Positions 1 to 8,944 of a DNA stretch of 64,000 nucleotides are shown here, piece after piece. The notes under the pieces are model-generated. The model searched no databases. It saw nothing but the letters and a program-made list of their open reading frames with translations, and was not told the DNA's origin. Each line of letters starts with the position of its first letter. Position 1 is the stretch's first letter. The translations under genes and the position numbers were made by a program. This DNA comes from a bacterium (lineage in GTDB: Bacteria; Armatimonadota; Fimbriimonadia; Fimbriimonadales; Fimbriimonadaceae). The DNA lies in assembly GCA_013823945.1 (NCBI GenBank), contig PNMZ01000001.1, positions 744,001-808,000 of the forward strand. Direction: 5' to 3'.

Positions 1-1
1 C

Positions 2-883
2 GCAGCATTCGCCCTTCAACTCGGTGGAATTGTTAAAGAGATTGCTCTCAACGACGTAAATGAGGACTTGGCGGCTGGTGAAGCGCTTGACCTTCGACAT
101 GGCTCAAGCCTGCTTAACAACCAGGTGATCACGAGTGGTGATTACGGAGTTGTCGATGGGAGCGACTGTGTGGTCATTACGGCGGGACTGCGACGCAAGC
201 CAGATGAAAGTCGATTAGATTTAATTAATCGAAACGTAGGGTTGTTCAATGGAATTCTGGACAATTTGAAGAATGTTAAGTTGAATGATGGAGCCACCAT
301 TCTCGTGGTCTCGAACCCGGTTGACATTTTGACTCACTTGACTGTCCAAGCAGGGTTGGTGCCGGCGGGCCAAGTCCTCGGATTGGGGACAGTCTTGGAT
401 ACGGCACGCTTCCGAAGTTTGCTTGCAGATCACTTCAAGGTTGGAGCAGCTGATGTGAAAGCATTAATCTTGGGTGAGCATGGAGATTCAATGGTTCCAA
501 TTTGGAGTAGCGCAACTATCAATGGTGTGAGCATGCACTCGATCCCCGGATTCACTTCGGAACTCGGAGCCCAAATTTTTGAGTCAACAAAGAAATCCGG
601 TGCTACCGTGATTGCCCAAAAAGGCGGAGCTGGACGAGCAGTTGGTGTATCTATTAAGGAAGTTGTTGAAGCGATTGCCCTTGATAACCACAAGTTGCTT
701 CCAGTAAGTGCGGCTCAGACAGGGAAGTTAGGAATTTCAGACATTTCCCTTTCATTGCCAACTGTGGTTGGTCGGCACGGAGTCGTAGACATCTACGAAC
801 CAGCAGTAACTGACTCGGAGCGAGAGCTTCTCCTCAAGAGCGCGGCGGCCCTCAAAGAGACGTTTGCCCTCGTGCAAGGCTAG
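2..883 (+). CDS. L-lactate/malate dehydrogenase family protein (5' truncated by window)
   Basis: NAD-dependent 2-hydroxyacid dehydrogenase that interconverts a 2-oxoacid and its L-hydroxyacid in the cytoplasm. The frame is open from base 2, so the start and the N-terminal GxGxxG nucleotide-binding loop lie outside the window; 293 residues remain of about 310-315. Visible family motifs are the substrate-loop segment GLRRKPDESRLDL, the SNPVD segment, GTVLDTARFR and the catalytic-histidine motif GEHGDSMVPIW. The overall style is LDH-like (GEHGD, LDTARFR), but the substrate-specificity position that is Gln in lactate dehydrogenases is Arg here, as in malate dehydrogenases. Malate may therefore be the real substrate. 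A strong terminator follows. Confidence 0.9.
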   Translation, partial: AAFALQLGGIVKEIALNDVNEDLAAGEALDLRHGSSLLNNQVITSGDYGVVDGSDCVVITAGLRRKPDESRLDLINRNVGLFNGILDNLKNVKLNDGATILVVSNPVDILTHLTVQAGLVPAGQVLGLGTVLDTARFRSLLADHFKVGAADVKALILGEHGDSMVPIWSSATINGVSMHSIPGFTSELGAQIFESTKKSGATVIAQKGGAGRAVGVSIKEVVEAIALDNHKLLPVSAAQTGKLGISDISLSLPTVVGRHGVVDIYEPAVTDSERELLLKSAAALKETFALVQG

Positions 884-911
884 ATCGTCGTTCGTTCGAC
901 GTTGTAAAGAA

Positions 912-952
912 ATTGAGTCAGGAGACCTGTTCTTCCTGACTCAATATCTTTT
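912..952 (+). terminator. Rho-independent terminator after the dehydrogenase
   Basis: Perfect 12-bp inverted repeat (912-923 with 934-945) around a 10-nt loop, followed by an ATCTTTT tail. It lies 28 bases after the dehydrogenase stop codon. Confidence 0.85.
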
Positions 953-994
953 AGGGAACTTCTTAGATTCAACTAACCCGTAATAATTTTTCGT

Positions 995-1339
995 ATGAGG
1001 CTAGGGCACATTGAGCTTTTTTGCAAAAATTGCGACAAAACTCAAGCGTTCTACGTTGATTCCCTTGGGTTTGAGGTCACGGAAGTTCAGGGTGGCCAAT
1101 ACGTTTGGCTCAGGTCGGACGGGTTCGAGATTTTGCTTCGTCCCGGAAGCTCCGCGCGATCCCATTCAGACTATTCAAAGTCTGGACAAGCATTAGTCAT
1201 ATATTGTAGTGATCTAGAAGAACTATCGGAATCACTCAAGCGGCAGCGTGTGGAGTTTGGAACTCCTGATGGTTCGCCAGATTGCATAACTTTTAAGGAT
1301 CCGGACGGACGATGGATTCAAGCCGTAGAATCTATCTAG
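995..1339 (+). CDS. VOC/glyoxalase-like domain protein
   Basis: Small single-domain protein (114 aa) of the vicinal oxygen chelate superfamily, which includes glyoxalase I, bleomycin-resistance proteins and dioxygenases. The N-terminal metal-ligand pattern GHIELFCKN, the FYVDSLGFEV segment and the closing FKDPDGRWIQ strand are typical of one beta-alpha-beta-beta-beta VOC repeat pair. One metal-binding His (residue 5) is visible; the substrate cannot be read from the sequence. It is flanked by a terminator upstream and a separate short gene downstream, so it is probably transcribed alone. An AT-rich TAATAATTTT stretch just before the start could act as the -10 region. Confidence 0.8.
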   Translation: MRLGHIELFCKNCDKTQAFYVDSLGFEVTEVQGGQYVWLRSDGFEILLRPGSSARSHSDYSKSGQALVIYCSDLEELSESLKRQRVEFGTPDGSPDCITFKDPDGRWIQAVESI

Positions 1340-1407
1340 ACCCGATTTGTAGAACATTCGGAACTTATTAGCGTCTTTTCCGATAATGGTGGGTACGAGG
1401 TGACTCA

Positions 1408-1644
1408 ATGAAGATTCGAGATTTTGAAAGCGGACGAGCCTTAAATGATGTGGATATCATATTGACTCGTGAGGAAGTGGAGGAGTTGGCAATTTCCTTG
1501 AATCGCTTGCTTCAAAATCCTGAGCTGAAGTCCGTTCGGGTCAGTCGAATTGAAGGAATGACTCTCGCCGCAGAAGTATCAGTGACCCTAGATTTACCTT
1601 CTTCTCATTCTCAAACTACTCATTTGCATCAATCGATTCAATAA
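1408..1644 (+). CDS. Small hypothetical protein
   Basis: 78-residue acidic protein of unknown function. It has a central helix (TREEVEELAISLNRLLQ) flanked by beta-like segments. The start is supported by a GAGGTG Shine-Dalgarno about 6 nt before the ATG. Its 3' end overlaps the convergent gene at 1616 by 29 bases, which often marks real but loosely packed gene ends. I recognise no family. Confidence 0.6.
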   Translation: MKIRDFESGRALNDVDIILTREEVEELAISLNRLLQNPELKSVRVSRIEGMTLAAEVSVTLDLPSSHSQTTHLHQSIQ

Positions 1645-3283
1645 GCTGCCTTAGTCTTTTTAGGCGAGGAGCTTGAGGAAATCGGCTAGCCAAAGTAGTA
1701 ACGGCCTGTATCTCAATCCCGCGATTTGGGAATGGAGGTAACCACGGTTCTTTTTCCGCAAAAGAAATATGTTCGGCGACCGTCGCCTCCATTCCAGGGC
1801 GGTTGAGGAGAGCGTAGGCTAGCAGCAATCTAACCATCGCGTTCTCCTGATGCCTCAGAAGTTCATCGGCAAGCCGAGCCATGCCTACAAACAACCTATT
1901 TCGAAGGTATGTGCCGACAACTCCCGCAGCGATTTCAGGCTGTGCGGCGATAGAAACAAGAAGAGAATTTGGTTCTTTACCTGCGGCTTGCGGCGTATTC
2001 AAAAATGCCTCGGCTTTCAGGAGTGGTTCAAGAGGAGCCAAGTAGTGAGCATTCGGTAACTCAATGTCCGAATCCTGAGGTTCTTGCCCGCGTTCTCGTC
2101 GGAGAGAGGCTTTGAGCCACCAGCCCAATCCATCATCAGCGAGGTAAGCAAGATAACGCTCCATCAGGTCGTCGGCTTCAACTGCTGAATCGGCCATCAG
2201 AGCTTGGCCCTCCAAACCATAAGCTTCTACACCTGGTACATGGCGAAATACTTGCCGATCGAAGCTTTCGGAAAGGGTGAGTTGATCAAGAATTTCATGC
2301 GGAAAATCAACCCAGGGCTGAGTAGTAAGGTTGTTTTGAATTGGCCAACTGAGGATTTGTTGTTTACCTGCGTCCCGAACAACGACACCTTCAATTTTTC
2401 CGGAGAATTCTGTGACAGAAAACGCAGTAGGTGCCCCAGGAGTGAGACTGAGTTTAGATTCTAGGGTTTGACCGTCAACGGAAAGAAAAACCATAGCCCC
2501 TTCGATAGCTTCGTGTGCTTGGATCGCAAGCTCAATTTCCGATAATCCAACTGAAAGTTGCGACGACGTCGCAATGCAATTGGATAGATTCGAATACGGC
2601 AGAATCTCAGCCCGCCATTCGTCCATCCGATGACCAGCCAGCCTGCCGTTTTCTGGCATTGTCGAAAATTCGCCTGCGTTTTGAGTAAAAAAGCGATTCT
2701 GAGAATCGATGACGGAGAGCCCAAATGAATCAGAAGTGTTGGTACTCCAGATTTTGATTCCAGATCGGGCTGGCAGAGATTGCCACCGTCGGTTCTGGAT
2801 GCGCTGCTCCATTACGATTCCGGCTCGGTGTGGAGCAAGGGTGATGACTCCGTGCCAGCTCAAGTCGCCAACCCAAGAATGAAGGAATACCGCGATTTTG
2901 CCGTCTTCGCCTCCAGCTTCTTTGATTCGATAGTCAACGTGGGCAAGCGCATCAAGCCGTTCAACTCCGGCAAGAAATTCAATACCATAAGGTAACTCAA
3001 CCCCACGGATGCCACCTTGATGTAGCGGAAGTTGATCAGGAATCGCGATGATGTCTGTATCTGTCCGCAAATCTCGGAGGGCCAGGATTCTTCCCCCGAG
3101 AGAAGGAGCAATTGCAAGTTGTGTGAGTTCATTGCTCATCCAGATGAGCGGAATTTGGACTTCGGCAATTTTCTCCTCAAGAATGAGTGGAACATAGGGG
3201 TAACACTTCGGTGCATTCAGGGGCATCGACTCTGCTCGCACGGTCGGAGACAGCAGATTGACAAAGTCCTCAGTAATTTTCAT
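1616..3283 (-). CDS. DUF5107-like galactose-mutarotase-fold protein
   Basis: 555-residue cytoplasmic protein. The N-terminal half resembles the DUF5107/aldose-1-epimerase-like beta-sandwich family: LAIAPSLGGRILALRD around residues 56-71 matches the family's P-x-x-GGR signature, and a girdle of Trp/His residues follows (WVGDLSWHGVITLAPH). The C-terminal part (after about residue 380) is helical, with Leu-rich repeats of TPR character (LARLADELLRHQENAMVRLLLAYALL). Relatives are thought to bind or process carbohydrate, but the substrate is unknown. No signal peptide is evident. Its 3' end overlaps the gene at 1408 tail to tail. Confidence 0.65.
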   Translation of the reverse strand: MKITEDFVNLLSPTVRAESMPLNAPKCYPYVPLILEEKIAEVQIPLIWMSNELTQLAIAPSLGGRILALRDLRTDTDIIAIPDQLPLHQGGIRGVELPYGIEFLAGVERLDALAHVDYRIKEAGGEDGKIAVFLHSWVGDLSWHGVITLAPHRAGIVMEQRIQNRRWQSLPARSGIKIWSTNTSDSFGLSVIDSQNRFFTQNAGEFSTMPENGRLAGHRMDEWRAEILPYSNLSNCIATSSQLSVGLSEIELAIQAHEAIEGAMVFLSVDGQTLESKLSLTPGAPTAFSVTEFSGKIEGVVVRDAGKQQILSWPIQNNLTTQPWVDFPHEILDQLTLSESFDRQVFRHVPGVEAYGLEGQALMADSAVEADDLMERYLAYLADDGLGWWLKASLRRERGQEPQDSDIELPNAHYLAPLEPLLKAEAFLNTPQAAGKEPNSLLVSIAAQPEIAAGVVGTYLRNRLFVGMARLADELLRHQENAMVRLLLAYALLNRPGMEATVAEHISFAEKEPWLPPFPNRGIEIQAVTTLASRFPQAPRLKRLRQLIESIDANE

Positions 3284-3377
3284 GTGCTGGAATCCTTCAG
3301 TTTGGCGAAACGTTGGTCAAAATAGCAGGTAGGGAAACCTCATTGCCGCTGGTCCCAAGCCGAGCGGTGGGAAAATT

Positions 3378-3785
3378 ATGGCTTCATCGTTCTTGACCTT
3401 CGTGACAAAGTGGCTTTGCGTACCCGCCGGAATGGTGGCAGTTGGCTACTTCGGGCTCGGCCCTCAGATCGGTAACAATGCGGCTTTTCAAGCTCGCGTT
3501 GAGCCAGTCAAGGAAATGATTGGAGAGGCGGCGGAGGTATTGCCGCGAGAACAAGAGCCGGCAAAACCGAAAGGGAAATTTGATAGCGTCAAAGTCAAAG
3601 TTGATGTAACGGAAGATGACCGGAAGAAGCCGGATTCAAATAGTGAAGTTCAAAAGAGGCCGGATTATTTCTCTCCGGAAGCAGCCGGGGATACTTATGA
3701 AGAGATTCCTGAACTTCCCGATACTCCTGATGCAACAACTCCGGACCCAACATCTGAACCAATTCCTGATACCGGCGGTTGGTAA
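3378..3785 (+). CDS. Hypothetical membrane-anchored protein with acidic, Pro-rich tail
   Basis: 135 residues. One N-terminal hydrophobic segment (about residues 5-27) could anchor the protein. The remainder is low-complexity: a Lys/Glu/Asp-rich stretch followed by a Pro/Thr/Asp-rich tail ending PDTGGW. It probably exposes a disordered tail outside the membrane. No family is recognised. It ends one base before the convergent tatD gene stops. Confidence 0.6.
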   Translation: MASSFLTFVTKWLCVPAGMVAVGYFGLGPQIGNNAAFQARVEPVKEMIGEAAEVLPREQEPAKPKGKFDSVKVKVDVTEDDRKKPDSNSEVQKRPDYFSPEAAGDTYEEIPELPDTPDATTPDPTSEPIPDTGGW

Positions 3786-3786
3786 C

Positions 3787-4542
3787 TTAGATTCGGAAGA
3801 AGTCCTGAGCTACTTGAGTAGTTGCCTGAGCAACTGTATTGGGTGCCACTTCAAAAACTTCGGCAACGCGATCCCTGATATAGCCAAGGTATTTGGGGTG
3901 GTTTGGCTTTCCCCGGAATGGTACAGGGCTAAGCCAAGGGGCATCCGTTTCCAGAACGAGTCGGTTGAGTCCGATTTTTGGCAAAAGCCTCCGCAATTCG
4001 TCGGCTTTGTTGTAAGTCACCGGACCATCAACGCCAAAAATTGAGTGGAGTTCCATCGCCCGATTGAGATCGTCTTCTGTTCCGGCAAAGCAATGAAACA
4101 GATATGGTTGAATCGGTCTTGACTCCAGCACATCAAGAAGCGCGGAATACGCCTCACGGCAATGAAAAACGACAGGCATGTTGAGTGCATTGGCTAGATC
4201 AAGATGATCAATGAGGCAATCATATTGCTGCTTCGGAGTGGAGTAATCCCAATAAAAGTCGTACCCAATTTCACCTATTGCCACGGCTTTTGGGTGGGCT
4301 GCCAACTCTTCGATGGCCTTGAGTTTATGGGGGTCGTATTTAGCGGCTGACGTTGGGTGCCATCCCACAACTGCGTATACTTCTGGATGCTCATCAGCAA
4401 GCTCAACGGCAATTCGACTCCACTCCTCGTCAATGCCAACGACGATAAGATTTCTAACTCCCGCATCAACAGCCTCCCGAATAGCTTGATCGGGGTTGGG
4501 GAAAGCTTCTTGATCATTGAGGTGGCAATGAGTGTCAATCAT
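3787..4542 (-). CDS. tatD: TatD family metal-dependent hydrolase (deoxyribonuclease)
   Basis: 251 residues, normal length for TatD/YcfH/YabD proteins, which are TIM-barrel metal-dependent 3'-5' exonucleases linked to DNA repair. Metal-site motifs appear in order: DTHCHL at the N-terminus, the conserved Glu in AIGEIGYDFY, VFHCREA, LFHCFAGT and LETDAPWLSP near the C-terminus. All expected His/Glu/Asp ligands are present. The start is the ATG at 4542. It is transcribed alone, convergent with the membrane-anchored protein and divergent from the NfeD-flotillin operon. Confidence 0.93.
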   Translation of the reverse strand: MIDTHCHLNDQEAFPNPDQAIREAVDAGVRNLIVVGIDEEWSRIAVELADEHPEVYAVVGWHPTSAAKYDPHKLKAIEELAAHPKAVAIGEIGYDFYWDYSTPKQQYDCLIDHLDLANALNMPVVFHCREAYSALLDVLESRPIQPYLFHCFAGTEDDLNRAMELHSIFGVDGPVTYNKADELRRLLPKIGLNRLVLETDAPWLSPVPFRGKPNHPKYLGYIRDRVAEVFEVAPNTVAQATTQVAQDFFRI

Positions 4543-4633
4543 GAGGAATTTAAGTTAAGATTATGTTGCCAAAGCCACAAGGATCAAAACCGAATGGGAG
4601 TGAATTCCGTACTGATGGCTGAAAGCGAAGGCG

Positions 4634-5224
4634 ATGCTCACACTTTACGTTATCACGGGGATCATTGGACTGGGGCTGATTATCTTTTCGGCAATTGGGG
4701 GAATGGGCGACAGCCACGGTGATTTGAGCCACGATGCCGACGTATCACACGACTTAAGTTCGGATCACGGGTTAGATTCTCACGACGTATCCCATTCAGG
4801 TGATTTTTGGCTTCCCTTTTTTAGCTTGAGATTTTGGACGTACTTTTTCGGAGGCTTCGGAGGATTCGGAACACTCCTCACCTTCCTCAAGATCAGTTCT
4901 GAGCCGATTCGGATGTTTGCGGCTTTGGGGGTTGGGATAGTCGTCGGAACAGCAGCAGCTACGATCATGCGCGTTCTGATCCGCAATCAGATCAGCCACT
5001 CTATTTCGGACGGCGATTTTATTGGAGTGATCGCCAAAGTTCTTGTGAGCCCCGCCGAAAACAACCCGGGAAAGGTCCGAGTTGAAGTAAAGGATGAATC
5101 GATAGATTTGTTGGCCGTTCCAATGGAAGGTCATCAGATTCGATCGGGAGACGAAGTCGTGATTGTTTCTGTGGAAGGGTCAACCGTAACCGTTGCCCAA
5201 TCAGAGCAGTACTTAAATAGTTAG
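4634..5224 (+). CDS. NfeD/YqiJ-like membrane protein with C-terminal OB fold and His-rich loop
   Basis: 196 residues and first gene of a flotillin operon. Membrane segments lie around residues 3-23, 57-85 and 93-112. The C-terminal soluble part (about 125-190, with IGVIAKVLV, GKVRVEV, SGDEVVIVSVEG) fits the OB fold of NfeD and YqiJ partners of flotillins. The loop between the first and second membrane segments is unusually rich in His, Asp and Ser (eight His within about 30 residues) and looks able to bind metal. By analogy with yqiJ-yqiK, it should help build or regulate flotillin membrane microdomains. It ends 7 bases before the first flotillin gene. Confidence 0.8.
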   Translation: MLTLYVITGIIGLGLIIFSAIGGMGDSHGDLSHDADVSHDLSSDHGLDSHDVSHSGDFWLPFFSLRFWTYFFGGFGGFGTLLTFLKISSEPIRMFAALGVGIVVGTAAATIMRVLIRNQISHSISDGDFIGVIAKVLVSPAENNPGKVRVEVKDESIDLLAVPMEGHQIRSGDEVVIVSVEGSTVTVAQSEQYLNS

Positions 5225-5231
5225 GAGAAAA

Positions 5232-6491
5232 ATGGAAACCTTAAGCAATGTTGTCGTAGGAGCAGGAATCGGAGCCGGTGCGGTCCTCTTCCTGCTCATA
5301 TTCTTCGCATGGCTGGTGCGCTCTTTTCTGCGCATTGCACCGCCAAACGAAGTACTTGTGATTTCCGGTAAGGGCCGGGGTTATGAGACGTATTTTGGCG
5401 GGAAAGCGTGGTCACTTCCGATTATCCAAGATGTCGAAAAGATGAGCTTGAACACGATGGAGGTTCCGATCACCGTGCGAAACGCATATTCAAGTGGCGG
5501 CATTGCGATGAATGTTGAGGCGATCGCCAACGTGAAGGTAAGTAGTGACAAGAAGTACATCAATAACGCAATCGAGCGATTTTTGAATCGGGATGTCAAC
5601 GAAATTCGCCGAGTTGGAAAAGAAACTCTGGAGGGCCACCTGCGCGGAGTTATTTCCAGTCTGACTCCCGAGCAAGTGAATGAAGACCGCCTTGCTTTCT
5701 CTGAAAAGCTTGCCCAAGAGACGGAGCAAGATTTGACGAAGCTCGGCCTCCATCTCGACACATTCAAGATTTTGCACGTCAGCGATGAGGTGGGTTACCT
5801 TGATGCTACTGGACGCAAAGCAATTGCCAATGTGATTCGCGCGGCAGAGATCGCTGAATCTGATGCCCGGAGAGGTGCCGAAGAATCAGAGGCGCAGAAT
5901 ATGGGCCGCGCAAAAGTGATGCAGTCTAACGTGGATGCCAAACTTGTTGCTCTCCAAAATGACCTGCGACGTATCCGGGCAGATTTAGACTCCAAAGTCA
6001 AAGCAGAAGAGGAGCGAACAATAGCCGCCGCCCGTGAGGCACGAGCAAAAGCAGAACAAGAACTCCAAACAATTCGTGCCGAGCTTGAGACCTTGCGATT
6101 GACCGCAGATAAGGTTCTCCCGGCTGAAGCCAACAAGATCAGTGCGGAGTACCGAGCCAAAGGGGAAGCTGCCATGATTCGGGAGCGCGGTGTAGCTCTC
6201 AGCACGGCCCTTGAGCTGATGCACGGAGCTTGGCAAGAGGCAGGGCCGAATGCTCTTCAAATCAGCCTGATCGAGAATCTGGAATCAATTCTTTCTACTG
6301 CATCGAAAGGAGTTCAGAAGATCAAGATCGATTCTCTGAATGTGATTGACAGCGGCGACGGTCAAACTCTGAAGAATTACATAGCTGCGTATCCAGGCAT
6401 GCTGGATGCCGTATTCAAAGCCGTAGACAATACGGTCGGAATTGATATTCAGGGCAGTATTTCGGGTCGAAAAGAGGAGGGTAAATCCTAA
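5232..6491 (+). CDS. Flotillin-like SPFH protein (first copy)
   Basis: 419 residues. An N-terminal membrane anchor (about 8-30) is followed by an SPFH/band-7 domain (about 35-200, with APPNEVLVISGKGRGYE and the VEAIANVKV strand) and then a long Ala/Glu-rich coiled coil (about 200-320). The C-terminal region resembles the YqiK/flotillin assembly domain. Flotillins form large oligomers that scaffold membrane microdomains. A good Shine-Dalgarno (AGGAG, 5 nt) precedes the ATG. The stop overlaps the start of the second flotillin (TAATG), so the two are translationally coupled and probably form hetero-oligomers. Confidence 0.9.
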   Translation: METLSNVVVGAGIGAGAVLFLLIFFAWLVRSFLRIAPPNEVLVISGKGRGYETYFGGKAWSLPIIQDVEKMSLNTMEVPITVRNAYSSGGIAMNVEAIANVKVSSDKKYINNAIERFLNRDVNEIRRVGKETLEGHLRGVISSLTPEQVNEDRLAFSEKLAQETEQDLTKLGLHLDTFKILHVSDEVGYLDATGRKAIANVIRAAEIAESDARRGAEESEAQNMGRAKVMQSNVDAKLVALQNDLRRIRADLDSKVKAEEERTIAAAREARAKAEQELQTIRAELETLRLTADKVLPAEANKISAEYRAKGEAAMIRERGVALSTALELMHGAWQEAGPNALQISLIENLESILSTASKGVQKIKIDSLNVIDSGDGQTLKNYIAAYPGMLDAVFKAVDNTVGIDIQGSISGRKEEGKS

Positions 6492-7831
6492 TGGATATTG
6501 GATTGATAATTGGACTTGCGATTGGTTTCATCGGCATGATCGCCGCGTTGTTCCTGGTGAGCATCAAGGCACTGATCTACATTTGCCAACCGAATGAAGT
6601 TCTGATTTTTAGTGGTAAGAATCGTAATCTGAACGGACGTGTGCTCCCTTATCGCATCATCAAAGGTGGCCGCGGATATCGAACTCCTTTCTTGGAACGG
6701 GTTGATCAGATTGATTTGACCAACATGATTATCGATTTGGAAGCGCGCAATGCCTACACCAAGGGCGGGATTCCGATCTCAATCACTGGAATTGCCAACG
6801 TCAAAATCGCCGGTCATGAGCCAATGCTCAATAACGCGATTGAGCGGTTCTTGGGTAAGGGCCGGGCTGAGATTATTGCAATCGCCAAATCCACCTTGGA
6901 GGGTTCTCTGCGCGGTGTTCTCGCGACTTTGACTCCAGAGGAGTTGAATGAAGATCGGAATCTCTTCGCTGAGAAGTTGGTTGCCGAAGTTGAGCAAGAT
7001 ATGACCTCACTCGGGCTTGTTGTGGATACCCTTAAGATCCAGAACATTACCGACGATGTGAAGTATTTGGACAGTATTGGTCGAACGCGAAATGCTGAGC
7101 TTTTGAGCTCGGCAAGGATTGCTGAAGCGATTGCTCATGCCGATGCGGACGTCCGATCTGCAGAAAACTATGAGCGGGAGACGATGGCAAAAATCACGGC
7201 CGAGATCGCAATGGCGGAAGCCGAAGCGGCCAAGTTGCTTGCTGATGCTCAGAGCCGAAGAGCTGCCGTCGTTGCGGAAGAACAAGCCCAAGTTGCGCAA
7301 ATGGTGGCAAAAGCGAAAGCAGAATTGATGGTACAGACAGCTCGAATTGAGCAAGTCCGACGTCAACTTGAAGCCGACGTCATTGCACCAGCAAAAGCCG
7401 AATATGAGGCCATGGAGCAACAAGCACGAGCAAACGTGGCCCCCATTGTTGAAGATGGTAAAGCGCGTGCGGATGCCCTGCGCCAACTCAGCAAAAGCTG
7501 GACGGAAGCCGGTGACAAGGCACGAGAAATTTTCATCTTGCAAAAAATTGAACCAGTCATCCAGCAGTTGACAGACACGATCAGCGACACGCGAATTGAA
7601 CGAGTTACAGTGATTGATTCGCCGAACTCGGGAAGTGGCGCTGGCATGGATCCCCGAAAACTAATTGCTCTCAATGAGCAAGTGAAGGAGCTTTTTGGGA
7701 TTGACTTGGTGGACAAATTGGGCAACTTGGGAGGTTCAAAGAAAAGTGAATCGACACCAGCAATTGCCACTTCGGTGAATTTCAATCCTGTCACCCCAGA
7801 AACCACTCCACCTCCATTGCAGGGACAGTAA
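6491..7831 (+). CDS. Flotillin-like SPFH protein (second copy)
   Basis: 446 residues, paralogous to the preceding gene and coupled to it by a TAATG overlap. It has an N-terminal membrane anchor (about 5-30), an SPFH domain (CQPNEVLIFSGKNR, then ITGIANVKI) and an Ala/Glu coiled coil from about 205 to 320. The Pro/Thr-rich tail (TPETTPPPLQGQ) is missing from its partner. Between the SPFH start and the anchor it carries a short extra insertion (NGRVLPYRIIKGG) that the first copy lacks. A terminator follows directly, ending the three-gene NfeD-flotillin-flotillin operon. Confidence 0.9.
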   Translation: MDIGLIIGLAIGFIGMIAALFLVSIKALIYICQPNEVLIFSGKNRNLNGRVLPYRIIKGGRGYRTPFLERVDQIDLTNMIIDLEARNAYTKGGIPISITGIANVKIAGHEPMLNNAIERFLGKGRAEIIAIAKSTLEGSLRGVLATLTPEELNEDRNLFAEKLVAEVEQDMTSLGLVVDTLKIQNITDDVKYLDSIGRTRNAELLSSARIAEAIAHADADVRSAENYERETMAKITAEIAMAEAEAAKLLADAQSRRAAVVAEEQAQVAQMVAKAKAELMVQTARIEQVRRQLEADVIAPAKAEYEAMEQQARANVAPIVEDGKARADALRQLSKSWTEAGDKAREIFILQKIEPVIQQLTDTISDTRIERVTVIDSPNSGSGAGMDPRKLIALNEQVKELFGIDLVDKLGNLGGSKKSESTPAIATSVNFNPVTPETTPPPLQGQ

Positions 7832-7841
7832 GGGACAAATT

Positions 7842-7870
7842 GGCACCCGTACCTTGGGTGCCGATTTTCT
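7842..7870 (+). terminator. Terminator of the flotillin operon
   Basis: Perfect 7-bp G/C-rich stem (7842-7848 with 7856-7862), 7-nt loop, then GATTTTCT. It sits 10 bases after the second flotillin stop and directly abuts the -10 element of the next gene. Confidence 0.75.
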
Positions 7871-7872
7871 AC

Positions 7873-7878
7873 TACAAT
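7873..7878 (+). promoter_or_regulatory. -10 element (TACAAT), probable leaderless promoter
   Basis: TACAAT ends 7 nt before the ATG at 7886, placing the expected transcription start on or next to the start codon. No Shine-Dalgarno is present. Confidence 0.5.
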
Positions 7879-7885
7879 CTTGGGG

Positions 7886-8944
7886 ATGTCCATTCTCACA
7901 TTCCGCACATTTGCTTTGGATGTACCAAAGTTGTTTCCCCTGACGATCAGTCGCGGGACAAGCGGGACAACTCGCAACATGTTTGTGGAAGTTTCTGATG
8001 GAGTTCATGTCGGAATTGGCGAAGGAGCTCCCCCGACTGGTACACCTCCTGATTTGGCGGAGCAACTGGATATCGTGCTGGCGGAGCTTTTTGAGATAGC
8101 TCAATCTGCGAGCATTGAAGAGGTTTGGCAGGTGGGATTTGAGAAGAATATCGACCCGGTTGCCCTCGCTGCGCTGGATTGCGCTCTGTGGGATTTGAAG
8201 GCGAAGCAAGCGGGAAAGCCTTTATTTGAACTCTTGGGAGCCCCACTGCCCACATCCGCAACTACTGTTACGATTGGAATTGAACCCGTTGAAGTCGTTC
8301 GGGAAAGAGTCCCCAAAATTCTCTCGATCAGCGGAGGTCGAGCCCTTAAGGTGAAGCTGGGAAGTCCTGCTGGCCGGGATCATGATCGGGGGATTTGGGA
8401 GGCGGCGAGAGAAGCGGCCCAATCATTTGGCGTTGTGATGAGGGCGGACGCAAACGGAGGTTGGACCGCGGAAGAGACACTTGACATGGCAGATTGGTTG
8501 AGTAAGCGGGGGTGCGAGTACATTGAACAGCCTATTGAGCGCGGAAAAGAGGTGGAATTGGAGAAAGTTTTTGGGAGGTGCGCTTTGCCAGTTTATTTGG
8601 ACGAGAGTATTCGAACTGAACGCGAGGTGGTGGAATTTACTGGATTATGCGATGGAGTCAACCTAAAATTGATGAAATCTGGGGGGATTTCGGGAGGCTT
8701 AGGGGTGATCCGTGCGGCAAAAGGGGCAGGAAAAGGCACGATGATCGGCTGTATGTGCGAAACTGCGGTGGGAATTGCCCAAAGTGCTGCCCTCAGTGGT
8801 TGGTGTGATTTCGTTGATCTCGACACACATTTCAATCACAATCCTGAGCCGGGCGATGGCCTTGACTTTGTAGACGGAATTGTGATGCCCCGGAATGTTC
8901 CAGGGCATGGTGGCTTTATCAAGCCGGAATTCTATCCTCGTTAG
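7886..8944 (+). CDS. Dipeptide epimerase (L-Ala-D/L-Glu epimerase type, enolase superfamily)
   Basis: 352 residues from the ATG at 7886; a TTG two codons upstream is possible but less likely. This is a muconate-lactonizing subgroup member of the enolase superfamily. Catalytic and metal motifs appear in order: the Lys-x-Lys base (ALKVKLG), metal ligands in MRADANGGW, YIEQPIE and LDESI, and the second base in NLKLMKSGG. GCMCETAVG and the DLDTHF segment match Ala-Glu epimerases such as YcjG/YkfB, which recycle murein peptides. The exact dipeptide specificity cannot be read from the sequence. It converges on hisG with a 4-base overlap. Confidence 0.87.
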   Translation: MSILTFRTFALDVPKLFPLTISRGTSGTTRNMFVEVSDGVHVGIGEGAPPTGTPPDLAEQLDIVLAELFEIAQSASIEEVWQVGFEKNIDPVALAALDCALWDLKAKQAGKPLFELLGAPLPTSATTVTIGIEPVEVVRERVPKILSISGGRALKVKLGSPAGRDHDRGIWEAAREAAQSFGVVMRADANGGWTAEETLDMADWLSKRGCEYIEQPIERGKEVELEKVFGRCALPVYLDESIRTEREVVEFTGLCDGVNLKLMKSGGISGGLGVIRAAKGAGKGTMIGCMCETAVGIAQSAALSGWCDFVDLDTHFNHNPEPGDGLDFVDGIVMPRNVPGHGGFIKPEFYPR

